Position numbers and translations under genes: made by a program
Notes under the pieces: model-generated
Databases searched by the model: none
The model's input: the letters and a program-made list of their open reading frames with translations, nothing else
Told to the model about the DNA's origin: nothing
Part shown: in pieces, positions 47,515 through 59,050 of the stretch
How the letters are laid out: every line of letters starts with the position of its first letter
Position numbering within the stretch: the stretch's first letter is position 1
Origin: Sinonovacula constricta
Taxonomy: Eukaryota; Mollusca; Bivalvia; Cardiida; Solecurtidae
Assembly (NCBI GenBank): GCA_007844125.1
Contig: CM017557.1
Coordinates: 66,438,603 to 66,502,602 of the forward strand
DNA length: 64,000 nt
Reading direction: 5' to 3'

Positions 47515-47596
47515 ATAATCAGCAGCTAAGCATATATTGATCAGTGATAGGCAAACAGTGTAGATCCAGATTAGCCAGTTGCTGATTCATTTATTT
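47515..47596 (+). mobile_element. Foldback repeat family P, 3'-truncated
   Basis: agctaagcatatattgatca, aacagtgtagatccagatta, gccagttgctg, then unrelated T-rich sequence. Confidence 0.65.
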
Positions 47597-48069
47597 GTTT
47601 ATTTATTAAGTCTTTATTAATACATCTTAACTACATGTGGATAAAGTAGAATATTAACAAACAACTATGAATTAAGTGCTAGTTATTAACAAATCTTGTG
47701 TGAAATGTGTTTACTTTCATTTCGAATTACTGAAAATTCTTGTAAATGAAGTATTTTAACAATTAGTGCTTCCTATTTTCTGTCTTATTATCCCATATCA
47801 AGATACATTTATGTCACTTTATCTATAGTTTACAAAAATTAATCCAAAAGTATTCAGTTTTTCTTACTAACGTTTAGATATTAATAATTTACTATTTTTC
47901 ATTTAACTTACCATTATGATTGTTACCTTATCAAGGTTTGCATATTTGTCCTGCATATATTCCTGTTATGATTTACCCTGCTTGTAGTTATGCTGATTAT
48001 CTGTTTTACAACAGAAGATAATCATTAATAAATCAGGTTGGTTAACAATCTAGATAACATCCCATTCAC
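47597..48069. other. Unassigned AT-rich stretch
   Basis: Nothing recognised. Confidence 0.5.
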
Positions 48070-48281
48070 TATAAAGCTTAGCCTCTCACCATCTGGGTTC
48101 AAGTCCTGTTTGGTGCGAAGGACTAAAAGTAAGATGGCCGGTCTTCCAGATGGCTTGCGGTGCACACGTGGTTCTACCCAGACATTTGTCTGGTGTCTTC
48201 CTCCACCAAAAAGCTGGACGTTGCTTAAGTGATCATAATTGGTTGCCGCAATGTATTTCAAAAACAAAACAAACAAAACAT
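48070..48281 (+). mobile_element. SINE family B, head-truncated
   Basis: Begins near cctctcaccatctgggttcaagtcctg (B box), then cagacatttgtctggtgtct, tcctccaccaaaaagctgga, and tail aacaaaacaaacaaaac. Confidence 0.82.
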
Positions 48282-48989
48282 ATTTTCTATAAATGAAAGA
48301 CTACCTTTCCTTTATATACATGACAGACTACCCTTTATGTCACTATACAAGGAACTAAAGATGAAAGCATACCAGAAATAAGGTATGATCAATTGCTTAA
48401 ACATGTTACATTATTCTGCTTGCAGCTGGTGCATATAGTCATTTTAAGACAATGACATGTTGTTCATTGACTGTTAACACAGGAGTAGTTTTCTTAAAAG
48501 TAGCAGCATCTAATCAGCTAAGGTACTCTTCTACATGTGTTTGTATACTTCCCCTCTGTGAAAAAAGAAGAAAAACTACAGTAATGGTAAAAATAAGATT
48601 TTTTTTATTTCCTTAATAACACAGTTATTATTCTTAATATAATTTTTTTTTTTTACAATCCATTATCTACAATTTTTATCTTTTTAGGCAGAAAAAAACA
48701 ATAGCACGGTTAATACTACAGTTCATTATTGGTGATGCGCTGGAGTGCGATGCCTATATATGGAATGCTCACTGAAATTTGCCCATGGGAAACGTTTGTT
48801 TTGCGGACTTTTATAGGTAACAGGACACAAATCAGATTTGTTCTTTACTCTATAATATATGTCAAAACTTTGTAAGCAATTTAACTGTTAATTGTTTATT
48901 TGGGATCAAAAAGAAATTGCCAAGAAACGTTACGTGTTGCTAAGAAGTTTATCTGCCACTGAAAACATACATTGTAATTCTTGCTAGAT
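48282..48989. other. Unassigned stretch
   Basis: Poly-T runs near 48600 and 48645; nothing else recognised. Confidence 0.5.
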
Positions 48990-49246
48990 CTGGGATACCC
49001 AATGCCTGGTGGGTAGATTGGGTCACTTCTCTGACACCATTACCTATCATGCTATCATGACATGGGTTTGAGTCCCAGTTGGAGCAAGAAGTTTCATCTG
49101 GGGAGGTCTTCTAGCTGACCTGCAGTGTGCAGTGGTTCTGCACAGACATGTGTCTTAAGGATCTTCCTCCAATAATGATAGCTTAATGTTGCTATAATGA
49201 CCATTATTATATTGTTGTGGTGTATCTAAAAAACAATAAAAAAAAT
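48990..49246 (+). mobile_element. SINE family B, diverged
   Basis: gggtcacttctctgacacc, gggtttgagtcccagttgga, tggttctgcacagacatgtg, atcttcctccaataatga and a short A-rich tail, all in family order. Confidence 0.78.
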
Positions 49247-49506
49247 GCAATGTAAGTTAGAAAAGGAAAAATCAAGTATCAAATTCCTGAGGTTTTGAAC
49301 AAGTATTCCAGTCATGATTCCTGTTTCCTTTGTTAGGATTAAGATACTCCTTTGAAGCAAGAATTCTTATTTAGATTCTAAGAATGATAAGTTCTCTTAT
49401 TGTGCTTCAATTTTGTCAGCCATCCTGGTTGGAATTAACAGTGTGTCAGCTTTATGGGGACTGAGTACAGTGTTATTAACTCCGTGCTTTCCAATATAAT
49501 GGACCT
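49247..49506. other. Unassigned stretch
   Basis: Nothing recognised. Confidence 0.4.
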
Positions 49507-49532
49507 GGGGGAGGGAGGTGGGGGGGGAAGGG
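49507..49532 (+). other. G-quadruplex motif
   Basis: Four G-runs (5, 3, 8 and 3 G) separated by short spacers within 26 bases, inside a longer purine-rich stretch. Confidence 0.7.
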
Positions 49533-49924
49533 ATAGGAAGGATATGAAGCTGATTTTTTATTACGTTTTGTTGAAGAACGTCCACAGACACAGTTATGGT
49601 CAGTATAGCAACATCCAACTATAAGAAGACTACAGACAAATGTCTTAGTAGCACCATCATCGCACAGTTGGACAGGTTATAGGTGATCCCGACATGAACA
49701 ATTTTGTTCCCAATTGTGACATGAGTCGATGGGGTGAGAGACTGAGAAGGCAGTTGATTCAGGTCTTAGACTTAAACTCTGTCACATAATTTATCTATCT
49801 TAGCAGCCCCAGTTGTGTTGTTGATAGATTCTTGGTCCCAGATAGTGAAGGTCCTGTGTGTAGTTTTAAGCACATTAAAACAGAAGTATACCAACATAAT
49901 GATAGTTCCTTTAAATATTAATTA
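49533..49924. other. Unassigned stretch
   Basis: Nothing recognised. Confidence 0.5.
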
Positions 49925-50075
49925 CCTGGCAGGCCTAGTGACAGGATTATGTGTCTAGGGGTAATATTATGTCGGGTGTTCGCAGCATGTTGTCACAGTA
50001 CAGGGCAGTATAAACACTGGTTGTAGAAGGTTACAGAACACCACACCATCATAAAAGAAAAAAACCCTCAAAAAC
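49925..50075 (+). mobile_element. SINE family A, old headless copy
   Basis: cctagtgacaggattatgtg, tattatgtcgggtgttcgca, gcatgttgtcacagtacagg and cagtataaacactggttg follow the family A body with heavy divergence. Confidence 0.5.
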
Positions 50076-50989
50076 ACAACAAATAAATGTAATAAAAGCA
50101 TAATTTAAGGAAAATAACCAATGCAGAAACTAAAGACAATATTTATACTTAAAATTGTATGAACAATTAAACATTCTTAGGCCTATGATGTGAGCTGTTG
50201 TGATATAATCAATTTGTAGCCCAGAAAAAAAAAACAGTCAGATTTCCTTTAAAGTAGAATACAATTTGATATGATTGATGATCCTATAGGGAAAAATTCA
50301 GTTATTTCAGAAATATCAGGGACTTTCATGACTCAAAGTGGTCATACAAACATGTAGTTCATAAATTACATGCTTCCTTTATTAGATCATAAGTGTCAGT
50401 GTAGTTTTGAAGCATGATTATCATGTAACTTAATAATTGTGCTTTTTTCAGTTAGAAAAGGTGTAAAAATACATGTAACTATTGTAAGTGGTTTAAGCTT
50501 TATTTGTGTGTTCTAATACTTTGCAATGTCAAATGATAAATTTTAAAATAAAAAGTTAAGGTCTGCTTTATGCTAAAATGAAAGGCAATTTTATTATTGA
50601 ATAAATATTATCTCAAGATGGTCTTTACAGTAAAATGCTTTTTTGATGGGACTTTTATCTTTATAATCAAACTTTGCAAAACACTGTATGTTTTCAGTTC
50701 TCTGTATGTCTGTCAGCAAGAAAGTGTATGTGATCTATGATGGCCAAGGAGAGAAACACACCATATGTTAATGTTTTTCTATCCTCTTCAAACTGTTTAG
50801 AGGGATAAATGGTGCTATCTGACAAAGTATAATAAACACGATAACATACAGCCATGATGGTGTGTTCACAGATTCCATGCTTCCCATTTCTAGTCTATAA
50901 GAGAGGCAATTTAAACACAATGTTATAATCCAGAGTTCCAGATAATGAGAGGAAATCTGACAACTATTATCATGCTTTCTCTTTATATA
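50076..50989. other. Unassigned AT-rich stretch
   Basis: Nothing recognised; the 81-codon minus frame at 50768-51013 is unsupported. Confidence 0.5.
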
Positions 50990-51472
50990 GGTGGTATCCA
51001 ACAGTTTGGACAAAAAAACTTTTCATTAAAGAACCAAATGAATCATTGTTACTTGAGTAGATCTCACAAAATGCTGTTTATTGGTGTCCTGCACCTGTAA
51101 AAAAGTGAACCAAAACGCCACAACCAGCATTACAAAATGTATTTGCTATCTAAGCCACGCTGCACAGTTAGCTATTTTTAAACTATAAAAACCATGTGAC
51201 CACTATGTTTTAAAGCACATCTGTGTCATCCGCTCTGACATTGATGTCTATTTTAAGCACGAATCCCAATCATTCTTATTTATAGATTTGAAAAATTGAG
51301 CATTTTAAGTAGTGAGTAATGAATTTTACTGCCCTAAAATTGAGACACTGATGAAAATCATCTGAACTTAGACTAAGCATGAAATTTCTGCAGAAATTGT
51401 ACACAAATATCCTGAACAGAGGTCAGATGCTGTTACGTATAATTGGCGTTGACAAACTGTCGAATACCAGCT
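50990..51472 (+). mobile_element. MITE family D, nearly complete
   Basis: Left terminus ggtggtatccaacagtttgg; right terminus gacaaactgtcgaataccagc, its inverted partner with several changes. The body shares 'ccacgctgcacagttagcta', 'tttttaaactataaaaacca' and 'cttatttatagatttgaaaa' with copies at 24747, 51500 and 63547. No coding capacity. Confidence 0.85.
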
Positions 51473-51479
51473 TTTAATG

Positions 51480-51948
51480 TGGGTAACAATATATGATCCC
51501 TGTTTAGGATAATTGTGCATAATATTCTGCAGATGCTTATACTTTAGTGAAATCCAAGTCTGTTTTCAAAATTTCCTCAATTGCAAGACAGTACAGCTCA
51601 ATAAAAATTGCTCTGAATGTTCATTGTCCAAATCTATAAATAAGCATGATTTGGAATTCTGCTTAAAATAGACATCAGTTTCAGAGCAGATTACCTGGAT
51701 GATGGTTTATCCTGATCAAGGTTGTCACATGTTGTGGTTTTTTAAATTGAAAATAGCTTATACTGTGCAGTGTGTCTCAGATAGGAAATACCTGTTTGTA
51801 ATGATGAGAGGAGTGTTATGCTTCAATTTTCTGTTTATTTAGGACATAAATTCACAGAATTCAATGGGATCTTTCCAGGTAAAAGTAATTAATTTGGTCG
51901 TTTGAGGAAAAATATTTTGATCCAAACTGTCGGGTACCATGCAGCTTT
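51480..51948 (-). mobile_element. MITE family D, minus orientation, next to the previous copy
   Basis: Right end tccaaactgtcgggtaccat is the inverted left terminus. The body reads in reverse: aaatctataaataagcatga, tttttaaattgaaaatagct, actgtgcagtgtgtctcaga. The inner boundary is not sharp. Confidence 0.78.
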
Positions 51949-52009
51949 AACAACTTAATTTTTTAAGCTTTCACTTTCATGCGTAAGAAATAAGATATAT
52001 ATCTAGAGA

Positions 52010-52065
52010 CTCTTCAGCAAAAAGTGTATATTCTGCTGGGAACTGGTTAATCTGGATCTACACTG
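52010..52065 (-). mobile_element. Foldback repeat family P fragment, minus
   Basis: agcaaaaagtgtatattctg and taatctggatctacactgtt. Confidence 0.55.
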
Positions 52066-52699
52066 TTAACTAGGCATGATACATTTGTGCTAAGCTGGTT
52101 TATAATAAGTTAATGTTGCAATGTATTTTAAGAAATATTCACCAATCCCTTGGCTGAGGGTACTTATTAAGTGTGTCAGGTTAAGCCGTTTGTAATAATG
52201 AATATTTACAATATAGTTTTAATTTTCTTGAGAAAATGAAGAATTCAATAAAAGTAAAACAGTTTATTGTGGGCTGTGTATTAATGTTATTTTGGTGGCT
52301 GCTTTTTTTCTAAGGCGAAATAATAACTGTTTATATAGTTTGGTTTTGTGTTATCTTTTGGTTAAAAATTTCAATATCAAATAAAATATTGCCAAGTGTC
52401 TTCAAGTGAGCTTTTAGCAATCAAAAAGGGATCATATTGAAGGTAATTGTATAAATTTTTTATTTCCTGATGTGCTTTTTATGAAAAATCATGCTAATTT
52501 AAGGTTGTTTCCTATGCAAGAAGTTAAGAAACAAGAATAACAATAACAAAATGTTGCATTGTAGTATATGAAGATCACATTCCACATCTTTATGTCAGAG
52601 AGCAGTATTAAAATTATCCCCACAGCATTAACTGTAAAAAAATACAACAGAGTGAGGAATATAGGCCTCATATATATACTGTTCTTCATGACTTGAGAT
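52066..52699. other. Unassigned AT-rich stretch
   Basis: Nothing recognised; minus frame at 52489-52725 unsupported. Confidence 0.5.
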
Positions 52700-52915
52700 A
52701 TTAACCCTTGGCTTGCTAAATACATATTGAGTTAAATTACTTTGACAAATAGTGTAGATCATGATCAGCCAGCTCCCTGCTGGTAGCTGACTGATCCAGA
52801 TCTGCATTTTTGCTCCATAGACAGTAGCAGTATGTATAGGCAGCTTTACATGTGGATGTTACAAGATAACTAGGAATTAGTGGTTTTGCTAACAAATGTA
52901 GCTAAGGGTTATGTC
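52700..52915 (+). mobile_element. Foldback repeat family P, near full length
   Basis: Starts ttaacccttggcttgctaaa. Arms are aatagtgtagatcatgatca and ctgatccagatctgcatttt, with a ccagctccctgctgg loop. It ends gctaacaaatgtagctaagg. One of the best copies for defining the ends. Confidence 0.75.
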
Positions 52916-53919
52916 CTGCTTCCTCTAATCTACCAGGTAAACTAGATGACTTGATTCACACTACTGATGGGATATTTTTAGAAAGAAAAAAAAAGCGAAT
53001 TGGTTGTTGGTTATATGCCAAGAACTTGTTATAGGAACATGATAAGTAAGGTTGTAGGTAATTGGCCAAAAATAATACACTAATACACAATGTAAAGCTC
53101 ATTAAGTCTAGTCCTATACAGCTTTGTTAGCCCGTTTATTGCCTTGGCGGGGGAACTTTAATTTAGACAGCTGCCTTCTAGCAGAGTCTATTAGACATTT
53201 ATTAGAAAGAGTTTGCCATGTACTATCTGTCAGGTTTGTCTAGATTTAGGTAGAGCTAGCTGACATTCATTGGTTAAGGGCTGTAATATAGTGATATAAT
53301 TTCCGTCTTCCAAAGATTTGGATGATTGTACAATATATGACTATTCTCTCTCGTCAGATTTTGAAGTGTTTTCAATAATAGTTCTTTTAGTGATTTTTAA
53401 GTGGTTATTTGATTTATTTTTTAGAAAATTGTGTTGTTGCATTTGTTTAGATTAGATAGTTTACAATATTATTATAATAAATCTTTCACTATTTTGTTAA
53501 TTTTTTTTCCATAATACTTTTCCCAGAAGATGATATTTCTAGGAGAAATTGTACAAGGCCTTCAATATATTGGAATATCTTAACCAGTTTCTTATATCAC
53601 CATTCCAGACTATTATCAAGTAACCTTTAATTAATGCTCATGCCAACTTATTTTCTGTCTACTGCAAAGATCTTACTCCCATTGGCGATTATAGGATGCT
53701 AATTTTCTGCTGTATCTTAATTCCTCGCAAATTAGCCAGGCTGTCAAAGTAACTTCTTAACCTGCCAATCAGAAACTGATCACACCACAGACCAAATACA
53801 GTATGTCTGTGTCATTTTGGTGATCATCAGCATTTTTCTTGCTTCCTGCTACGATTTGGAAATCTGTATAGTCAAGTATTGCATGATGTTGATAGCTTAT
53901 AATAGATAACTAAGAACTT
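52916..53919. other. Unassigned stretch
   Basis: Nothing recognised. Confidence 0.5.
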
Positions 53920-54025
53920 GAATGCCTGGTGTTCACTACATGCTGTTTACAGTGAAGGCAGTGCTATATTCTTCTTTAATTGAATGTTGTCTAAATAGGA
54001 TAACTGAAAGATCATTTCATGAGGA
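53920..54025 (+). mobile_element. SINE family A, old 3' fragment
   Basis: tgcctggtgttcactacatg, cagtgaaggcagtgctatat, ggataactgaaagatcattt match the 3' half of family A with divergence. Confidence 0.55.
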
Positions 54026-54174
54026 GAAAATTCCTATGCTTGGTAAGAATGTGTATGGGTTGTTAAAAATATGGCAGAGAAAAAGTTGAGCAGAATCTCA
54101 TAAAGTGTTTGAGTATTATAATGAACCTTTCCTTATATTGGGACGTGTTCTGGAAATAGCTGGGCCTTAATAAT

Positions 54175-54360
54175 CTTAACCTGCTAAGTACAAATTAAAG
54201 CTTTAAGCAAATATTGTAGATTCTGATCAACCAGGTCCTGATCGAGATCTGCACTTTTTGCTGATTATTTATTCATCTTAACCTATTTGGGATTTTTTCT
54301 GTGAAAAATAACTTTTTATTTTGTTTTAAATGCAATTTGTATAACAGATGTAGCTTGATA
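54175..54360 (+). mobile_element. Foldback repeat family P
   Basis: ttaacctgctaagtacaaat, atattgtagattctgatcaa, ctgatcgagatctgcacttt, ending tataacagatgtagcttgat. Confidence 0.6.
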
Positions 54361-54814
54361 AGATTAATTGAGCGATTGCATTGATCAAGGTCGTGAGTGT
54401 TATCGGCTGTCAATCAAATAACCTAGCGGCTTTCAACTGCCCCTACAGCCTGTCTCCAGGAGGGAAACACTTTAGCAGTATGGAAAATTTGTTTGGTTTT
54501 CACTTCATTGATCATTTTGATGTGATGTAGGGCTAAATTATCTGCTAAGGGATTGTTGAAATATTGTCAGACTTGGAATTTGGTTCATTGTTGAAGTCTG
54601 GTTGTATTGATGCAGAATATATATTAAATGCTGGTGTCTTACTTATTTGGGAATGGCAATATAAAAAATACAATTTGTGCATATTTGTATTTTCAAGTGT
54701 AACAAAAAGTGTAAATCAGTTCTTTGTTAGAAGATATTATAATGCAATGCATCCAAAATACAGCTCATTCGAGGCTGCTGTCCGTGATGTACAGTTGTAA
54801 ACAAGCTTCATTTA
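54361..54814. other. Unassigned stretch with an unrecognised 78-codon frame
   Basis: The plus frame 54564-54800 has a fairly balanced composition (e.g. NQFFVRRYYNAMHP) but no motif I know and no splice signals that join it to anything. I do not call it a gene. Confidence 0.4.
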
Positions 54815-54970
54815 AGGCAGGAATTAGCACTGCCTTGATCAAGCTTTTGCAAATTGTGTAGATCCAGATCAGGTAGCTCCAGCTGGTTAACATCTGATCA
54901 GGATCTGCATTATTTTTCTACAGGGTTTCTGGCAATATGTTCAGGTGCATTTGTATGTAGGTCACTTAGC
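54815..54970 (+). mobile_element. Foldback repeat family P
   Basis: attgtgtagatccagatcag, ctgatcaggatctgcattat, acagggtttctggcaata. Confidence 0.65.
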
Positions 54971-55734
54971 TCAGATAACCAGGTGTCAATAAGTGTGGTT
55001 AATAAACTACTGCAGAAGCCTAAAGGGTAAGATGGTGCATTTACAAATGTTCCATGATGAAGCAATTAGATGAGGGTACGTAGCTGTACTTTGGCACATT
55101 CTGCTTCATCCTCCTATATAGACATACCATTTGTTACGTTCACATCTACCCCTGCAGCAGACTTAAAGCCATGAATGTCAAGATTTTTTGACATTTCAAA
55201 GATAAAGAGTGTGTGTGTTGATTTTTGTTGTTGCAGGATTAAATGTCTGAAGTAGGCATGGTGTTTTAACTAAAGATATTCTATTTTGGCCAGAAAATTT
55301 CAGATTTCTTAGATGATTTTGCCATAACCATGGAATTATTTTCTGTTGTTTTTTAAGTACAAAATATAGGTATGCAGCTGTAGACAATTTCACCATTTTG
55401 ACTTACATGTAGATTAATAAACTAAATTTATTTTAACTGACATCATTTAAATTAACAAGTTCCAAATAATTTGTCTTCATCCCACCCTATGTCACAACCC
55501 AAGTGTATAGCAATATTTTAACTTCTATTTTTAACTAACGATAAACCTTACATCATTTTGAGTCCTGTGTCTGTGAACAAAGTGAATGAAATGAGCTGGC
55601 AGTGTAAAAGAGTATTTATGCCTTTTGCAATGATCTCTACTAATTTTTAATTGCTATATTTTTTAATCTATAAATTACTACAATCATTAATAACCCGTAT
55701 TAAACCTTTGCTTATTTTCTAACAGCTTCACACA
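54971..55734. other. Unassigned stretch
   Basis: Nothing recognised. Confidence 0.5.
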
Positions 55735-55850
55735 ATGGTACTAGACTTTGAGTTGGAGACTCAGTGGCAAATAGTGTATATCTGGATAAGACAAAGCTTA
55801 ATTTTGTGGATTTACATTATTGCCACATGCAGTTATATTTGTACTTAGTA
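55735..55850 (+). mobile_element. Foldback repeat family P, degenerate
   Basis: tggcaaatagtgtatatctg and tttgtggatttacattattgcc retain the arm ends only. Confidence 0.4.
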
Positions 55851-56760
55851 GGATAAGAGTAAATGAAACTAGCACTTTCAACTGCCAAATTATTTTTCTT
55901 TGATCTCAAGTAATCTTTGATGTGCGGGGTATTATTAAATGAAACACACATTTTGTTTCCCAAATTATTTTCATTATTTCACATGCATCTTCCTTTTTAA
56001 TAAAATCTTGGAGGCAGATTCTTGTTATTTCTTGATTTTCTGGAGACACGCATGTTCAAGCAATTTAATCTTTCTGAACTTTTAGGGAGATGAAAAATTG
56101 TTTTTTACTCAATCAGGCACCGAATATAATAAAAGGCAGCCCAGCTGAATATTGAACTGTGGTATCTTGTGGTAACAATCATCAAATTAATGATGTATAG
56201 ATAAGTGATATGGGGAGAGAAGGTGGGAGAGTGCAGTCCTTTATTTTGAGAGTGTGGTGTAATCATTATAAAGCATAAGTTTGGCAATGTAAACAATATG
56301 CAAGAGATAAAAACATTTTACCTGAAGATCTATCTCTGTGCGTGTTATTGCAGATACAAAGTTCAATTTTGCTAGGCTAAAACTATCTAAGTTTCAGGCT
56401 ATGGAATTGTCTAGCTCCCATCAGAAAATGCTTAGCTTTTCAAAGGTAGACCAACAGTTGGTTGACACAGTTTAAGAAGAAAGAAATGAGAGAATGTGTT
56501 CCAGGTCATCACAGCATGCTACCACAGTGAAAGTAGTGTTCATATGAAAGATTTCCTGATAGAAAACTGACAAACAGTTATGTGTGTGGTGCGTTAGTTC
56601 TGGTTATCAGTACCATCAGTCAGGTTTTATAATGCCTGGCCATCCAGTAACCATATGCATTATGTACATTATATCTGTTTCAAGAACATAGCTGGTTGAG
56701 AAATCTATAGATCAGTAGCATTAGCATAACTTGAGACTGGCTGTATCCATGTCCAGCATG
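55851..56760. other. Unassigned stretch
   Basis: A possible very old SINE A scrap (cagcatgctaccacagtgaaag) lies near 56511-56545; nothing else recognised. Confidence 0.4.
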
Positions 56761-56777
56761 TTAACCCTTTCACTCAT

Positions 56778-56852
56778 GGTTTGGCGATGTTTGGCGTTGT
56801 TCGTCAGGCTAATAGTTTGGCGATCTTTGGCGTTGTGCGTCAGGCTCATGCA
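56778..56852. repeat. Two-copy subterminal repeat inside the piggyBac element
   Basis: gtttggcgatgtttggcgtt .. cgtcaggctaat is repeated as gtttggcgatctttggcgtt .. cgtcaggctcat. Subterminal repeats often serve as transposase-binding sites; here that is inference. Confidence 0.75.
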
Positions 56853-57471
56853 TACGCGATTTTACGCTATGCTGTCATTTCCATAGTTTGGCGAAATTAC
56901 GCCCTCAAAGTTAAGTGCAAAATCATAAGTGAATACTTCATGTAAAGTCTTTCTTTTATCTTTATTCAGTAAGATTAAGCCTTTATTTATACATTTAGTA
57001 AATAAAAAAGGGGGTTTGTTCTGAAAAAATTGTGACAATTTGCTAAGTTTGTAGAGCACCCTAATGGAATTTTCCATTGTTTACACTCGCTGGCAAATCT
57101 TACCATTTCTAAACCGCAACAACTCTCACATGGTCAGCCTTACAGTAAAAACCGAGTATGCCGATGTAATAAACATCCGCTTCCTTCACAATAAATGGAA
57201 GTGAAGTATTTGATGTTGAAAAATTTTGCCGACTTACCGGAACCCCCTGTTGCTTCGGGGCAGCATTGGATCATAAAACCCACTGACTAATGAAAGGGGC
57301 AAAATGTTTTATTGCTCTGTGGATCAACTTGGAAGGTATTTAAGCTTCAATTGATTGCCTCGTTCATTAGCATTCTAATCGCTGCATCGTAAACACCTAT
57401 TGAAAAAGATCTTGTACACAAATTGTTTGATAATATTGTTTGATAGTCTCACTTTATCTTGCTTCAGAAGT

Positions 57472-57564
57472 ATGCCTGATGCTTATGATATTTTGTTTGG
57501 CAGTGACACTGAGTCAGAATTTTCTGTTTTGGGGAATCAGATTGAAATGTTGTTATTTAAATAA
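57472..57564 (+). pseudogene. Remnant N-terminus of a piggyBac transposase
   Basis: Thirty codons from ATG to TAA inside the piggyBac element, with DILFGSDTESEFS near the start. Acidic Ser/Asp/Glu-rich N-termini are usual in piggyBac transposases. The DDD catalytic core and the C-terminal Cys-rich domain are absent, so it cannot be active. Confidence 0.5.
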
Positions 57565-58188
57565 AAAACAATAGCAATTAATGAATATTTCAAACATAAA
57601 ATAAAGAAATTGCCTATGACATATTTCTTTTGTTTTATTCAAACCTTTCTTCTAACAATTTATATAACCTCAAATGCATGAAAAGTATATCATCAGAAAG
57701 AAAAATTATTTCTGAATAAACTTTTTAATTACATAAATATGATTAAATAACTCATTCTAGCTTAAAAAATAGCTTAAACATAACTACTGTCAGCTTCCCA
57801 CACAAAACCAATAATGCTCTATGAACCTGAGGTACCTTTGTCACCAGTTTACCTATGCATGCCAGGTGGCCTGATAAGCCATCTGGTTATGCATTAGGCA
57901 TATGGTTATTTAGGAGAACTGTATGAGTGAAAGGGTTAATAGCAGGATAGGCCAACTATGGACCTAGCTTTACTGGCACAACTTCATGAACCAATATGTT
58001 GATCATTCAGAATGGCAGGTCCAATATACATTGTAATTACTTTCCTTGACAAAAAGGAAACAAAGCAGCACTAGAAATATTTAGGGACATAGAGTTTTCC
58101 AATGACATGTCTACCTATGTCTAATCATCTGTTGACTGATTTTTTTAACTAACATGGACAGGGAAAAAAGATATAAGCTTTAATATCC

Positions 58189-58262
58189 AACCCATTACAT
58201 GATGGAAACACCATTCACATAGAAAACCCTACCCTTATGGTGTTTCCAGCAAGTAAAGGGTT
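58189..58262. mobile_element. Short foldback element family K, copy 2
   Basis: aacccattacatgatggaaacacca and tggtgtttccagcaagtaaagggtt are inverted arms of about 25 bp (a few mismatches) around a short loop; related to 43296-43379. Confidence 0.68.
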
Positions 58263-58954
58263 TAATAGAACACTATTACCCAAACTAGTTTGTTCACATT
58301 ACCATGGTACTGTTATGCAGTAATTCCCTCTTGTTTCTTTAAGGCAATGTGTAAATCATGCTTTAGTCTTTTACTTTTGTGACATTCTAGTGTTTTTAAG
58401 TAAAATTTTTGTAACCATTTTTAATTTATATCACCCTCTTCCACTCTTGCTTCTTCTTAGAGACTTGTCTTTTTTTTTTGTTAAACCAGCAGCTATCAGA
58501 TTTTCCAGGCTGTTTCTAAATGGTCCCTTGTGTATTTGTGAGGGAGTGTTAATCCAATGAACTGGCCTTGTGTAATTTTATTGTTAACACATTAGCTGTT
58601 TTAACTACAATATTTAGAATTGTAACCTCCTTTCATCAGCATCATACAAACAGTTGAGGACTGTTTACTTGTCTAATTTACAGCATTCTTGTCTCAGACA
58701 TTCCTGGTGGCATATGTAGATACAAGTTATTTCCGTGTTTGTTAGTAAGGTCCTATTTGCATCTCATTTAACCAATGAAGGTAACAGCCTCTCCTAAGGA
58801 AACGTATTTTTATTTACGAAGGCTCAAACAAGATTGTTCAGTCACCAGTTGTTCTCTTTGGAATCTTTGAGGCAATGCCAACCCTTTTATAGTTTCTTTA
58901 GCTTAAAAATACATGCAAATGTGACAAGACATATTGCAAGAGTCTTAGCTGTTC
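58263..58954. other. Unassigned stretch
   Basis: Nothing recognised. Confidence 0.5.
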
Positions 58955-59050
58955 AAAGTGCAGATCCTGATCAGACAGCTCCGAGCAGGGAAGCTTGGCT
59001 GATCTGGATCTACACTTTTTGCCTAAGTTTGATCAACGCATTCTTGGCAG
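58955..59050 (-). mobile_element. Foldback repeat family P, minus
   Basis: gtgcagatcctgatcagaca and ggctgatctggatctacact arms; the plus-strand frame here reads SADPDQTAPSR and is a repeat artefact. Confidence 0.68.

Larger units (their letters stand above)
56761..57939 (+). mobile_element. piggyBac-type non-autonomous transposon
   Basis: TTAA at 56761-56764 and 57936-57939 flanks perfect 13-bp inverted termini, CCCTTTCACTCAT (56765-56777) and ATGAGTGAAAGGG (57923-57935). TTAA target duplications with termini starting CCC are diagnostic of piggyBac. At 1,179 bp including TTAA it is too short for a complete transposase of roughly 550-600 residues. Inside the left end lies a two-copy motif with tttggcgat.tttggcgtt and gtcaggct. 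A short frame at 57472-57564 carries an acidic GSDTESEFS stretch like piggyBac transposase N-termini. The undamaged termini suggest fairly recent mobility. Confidence 0.9.
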
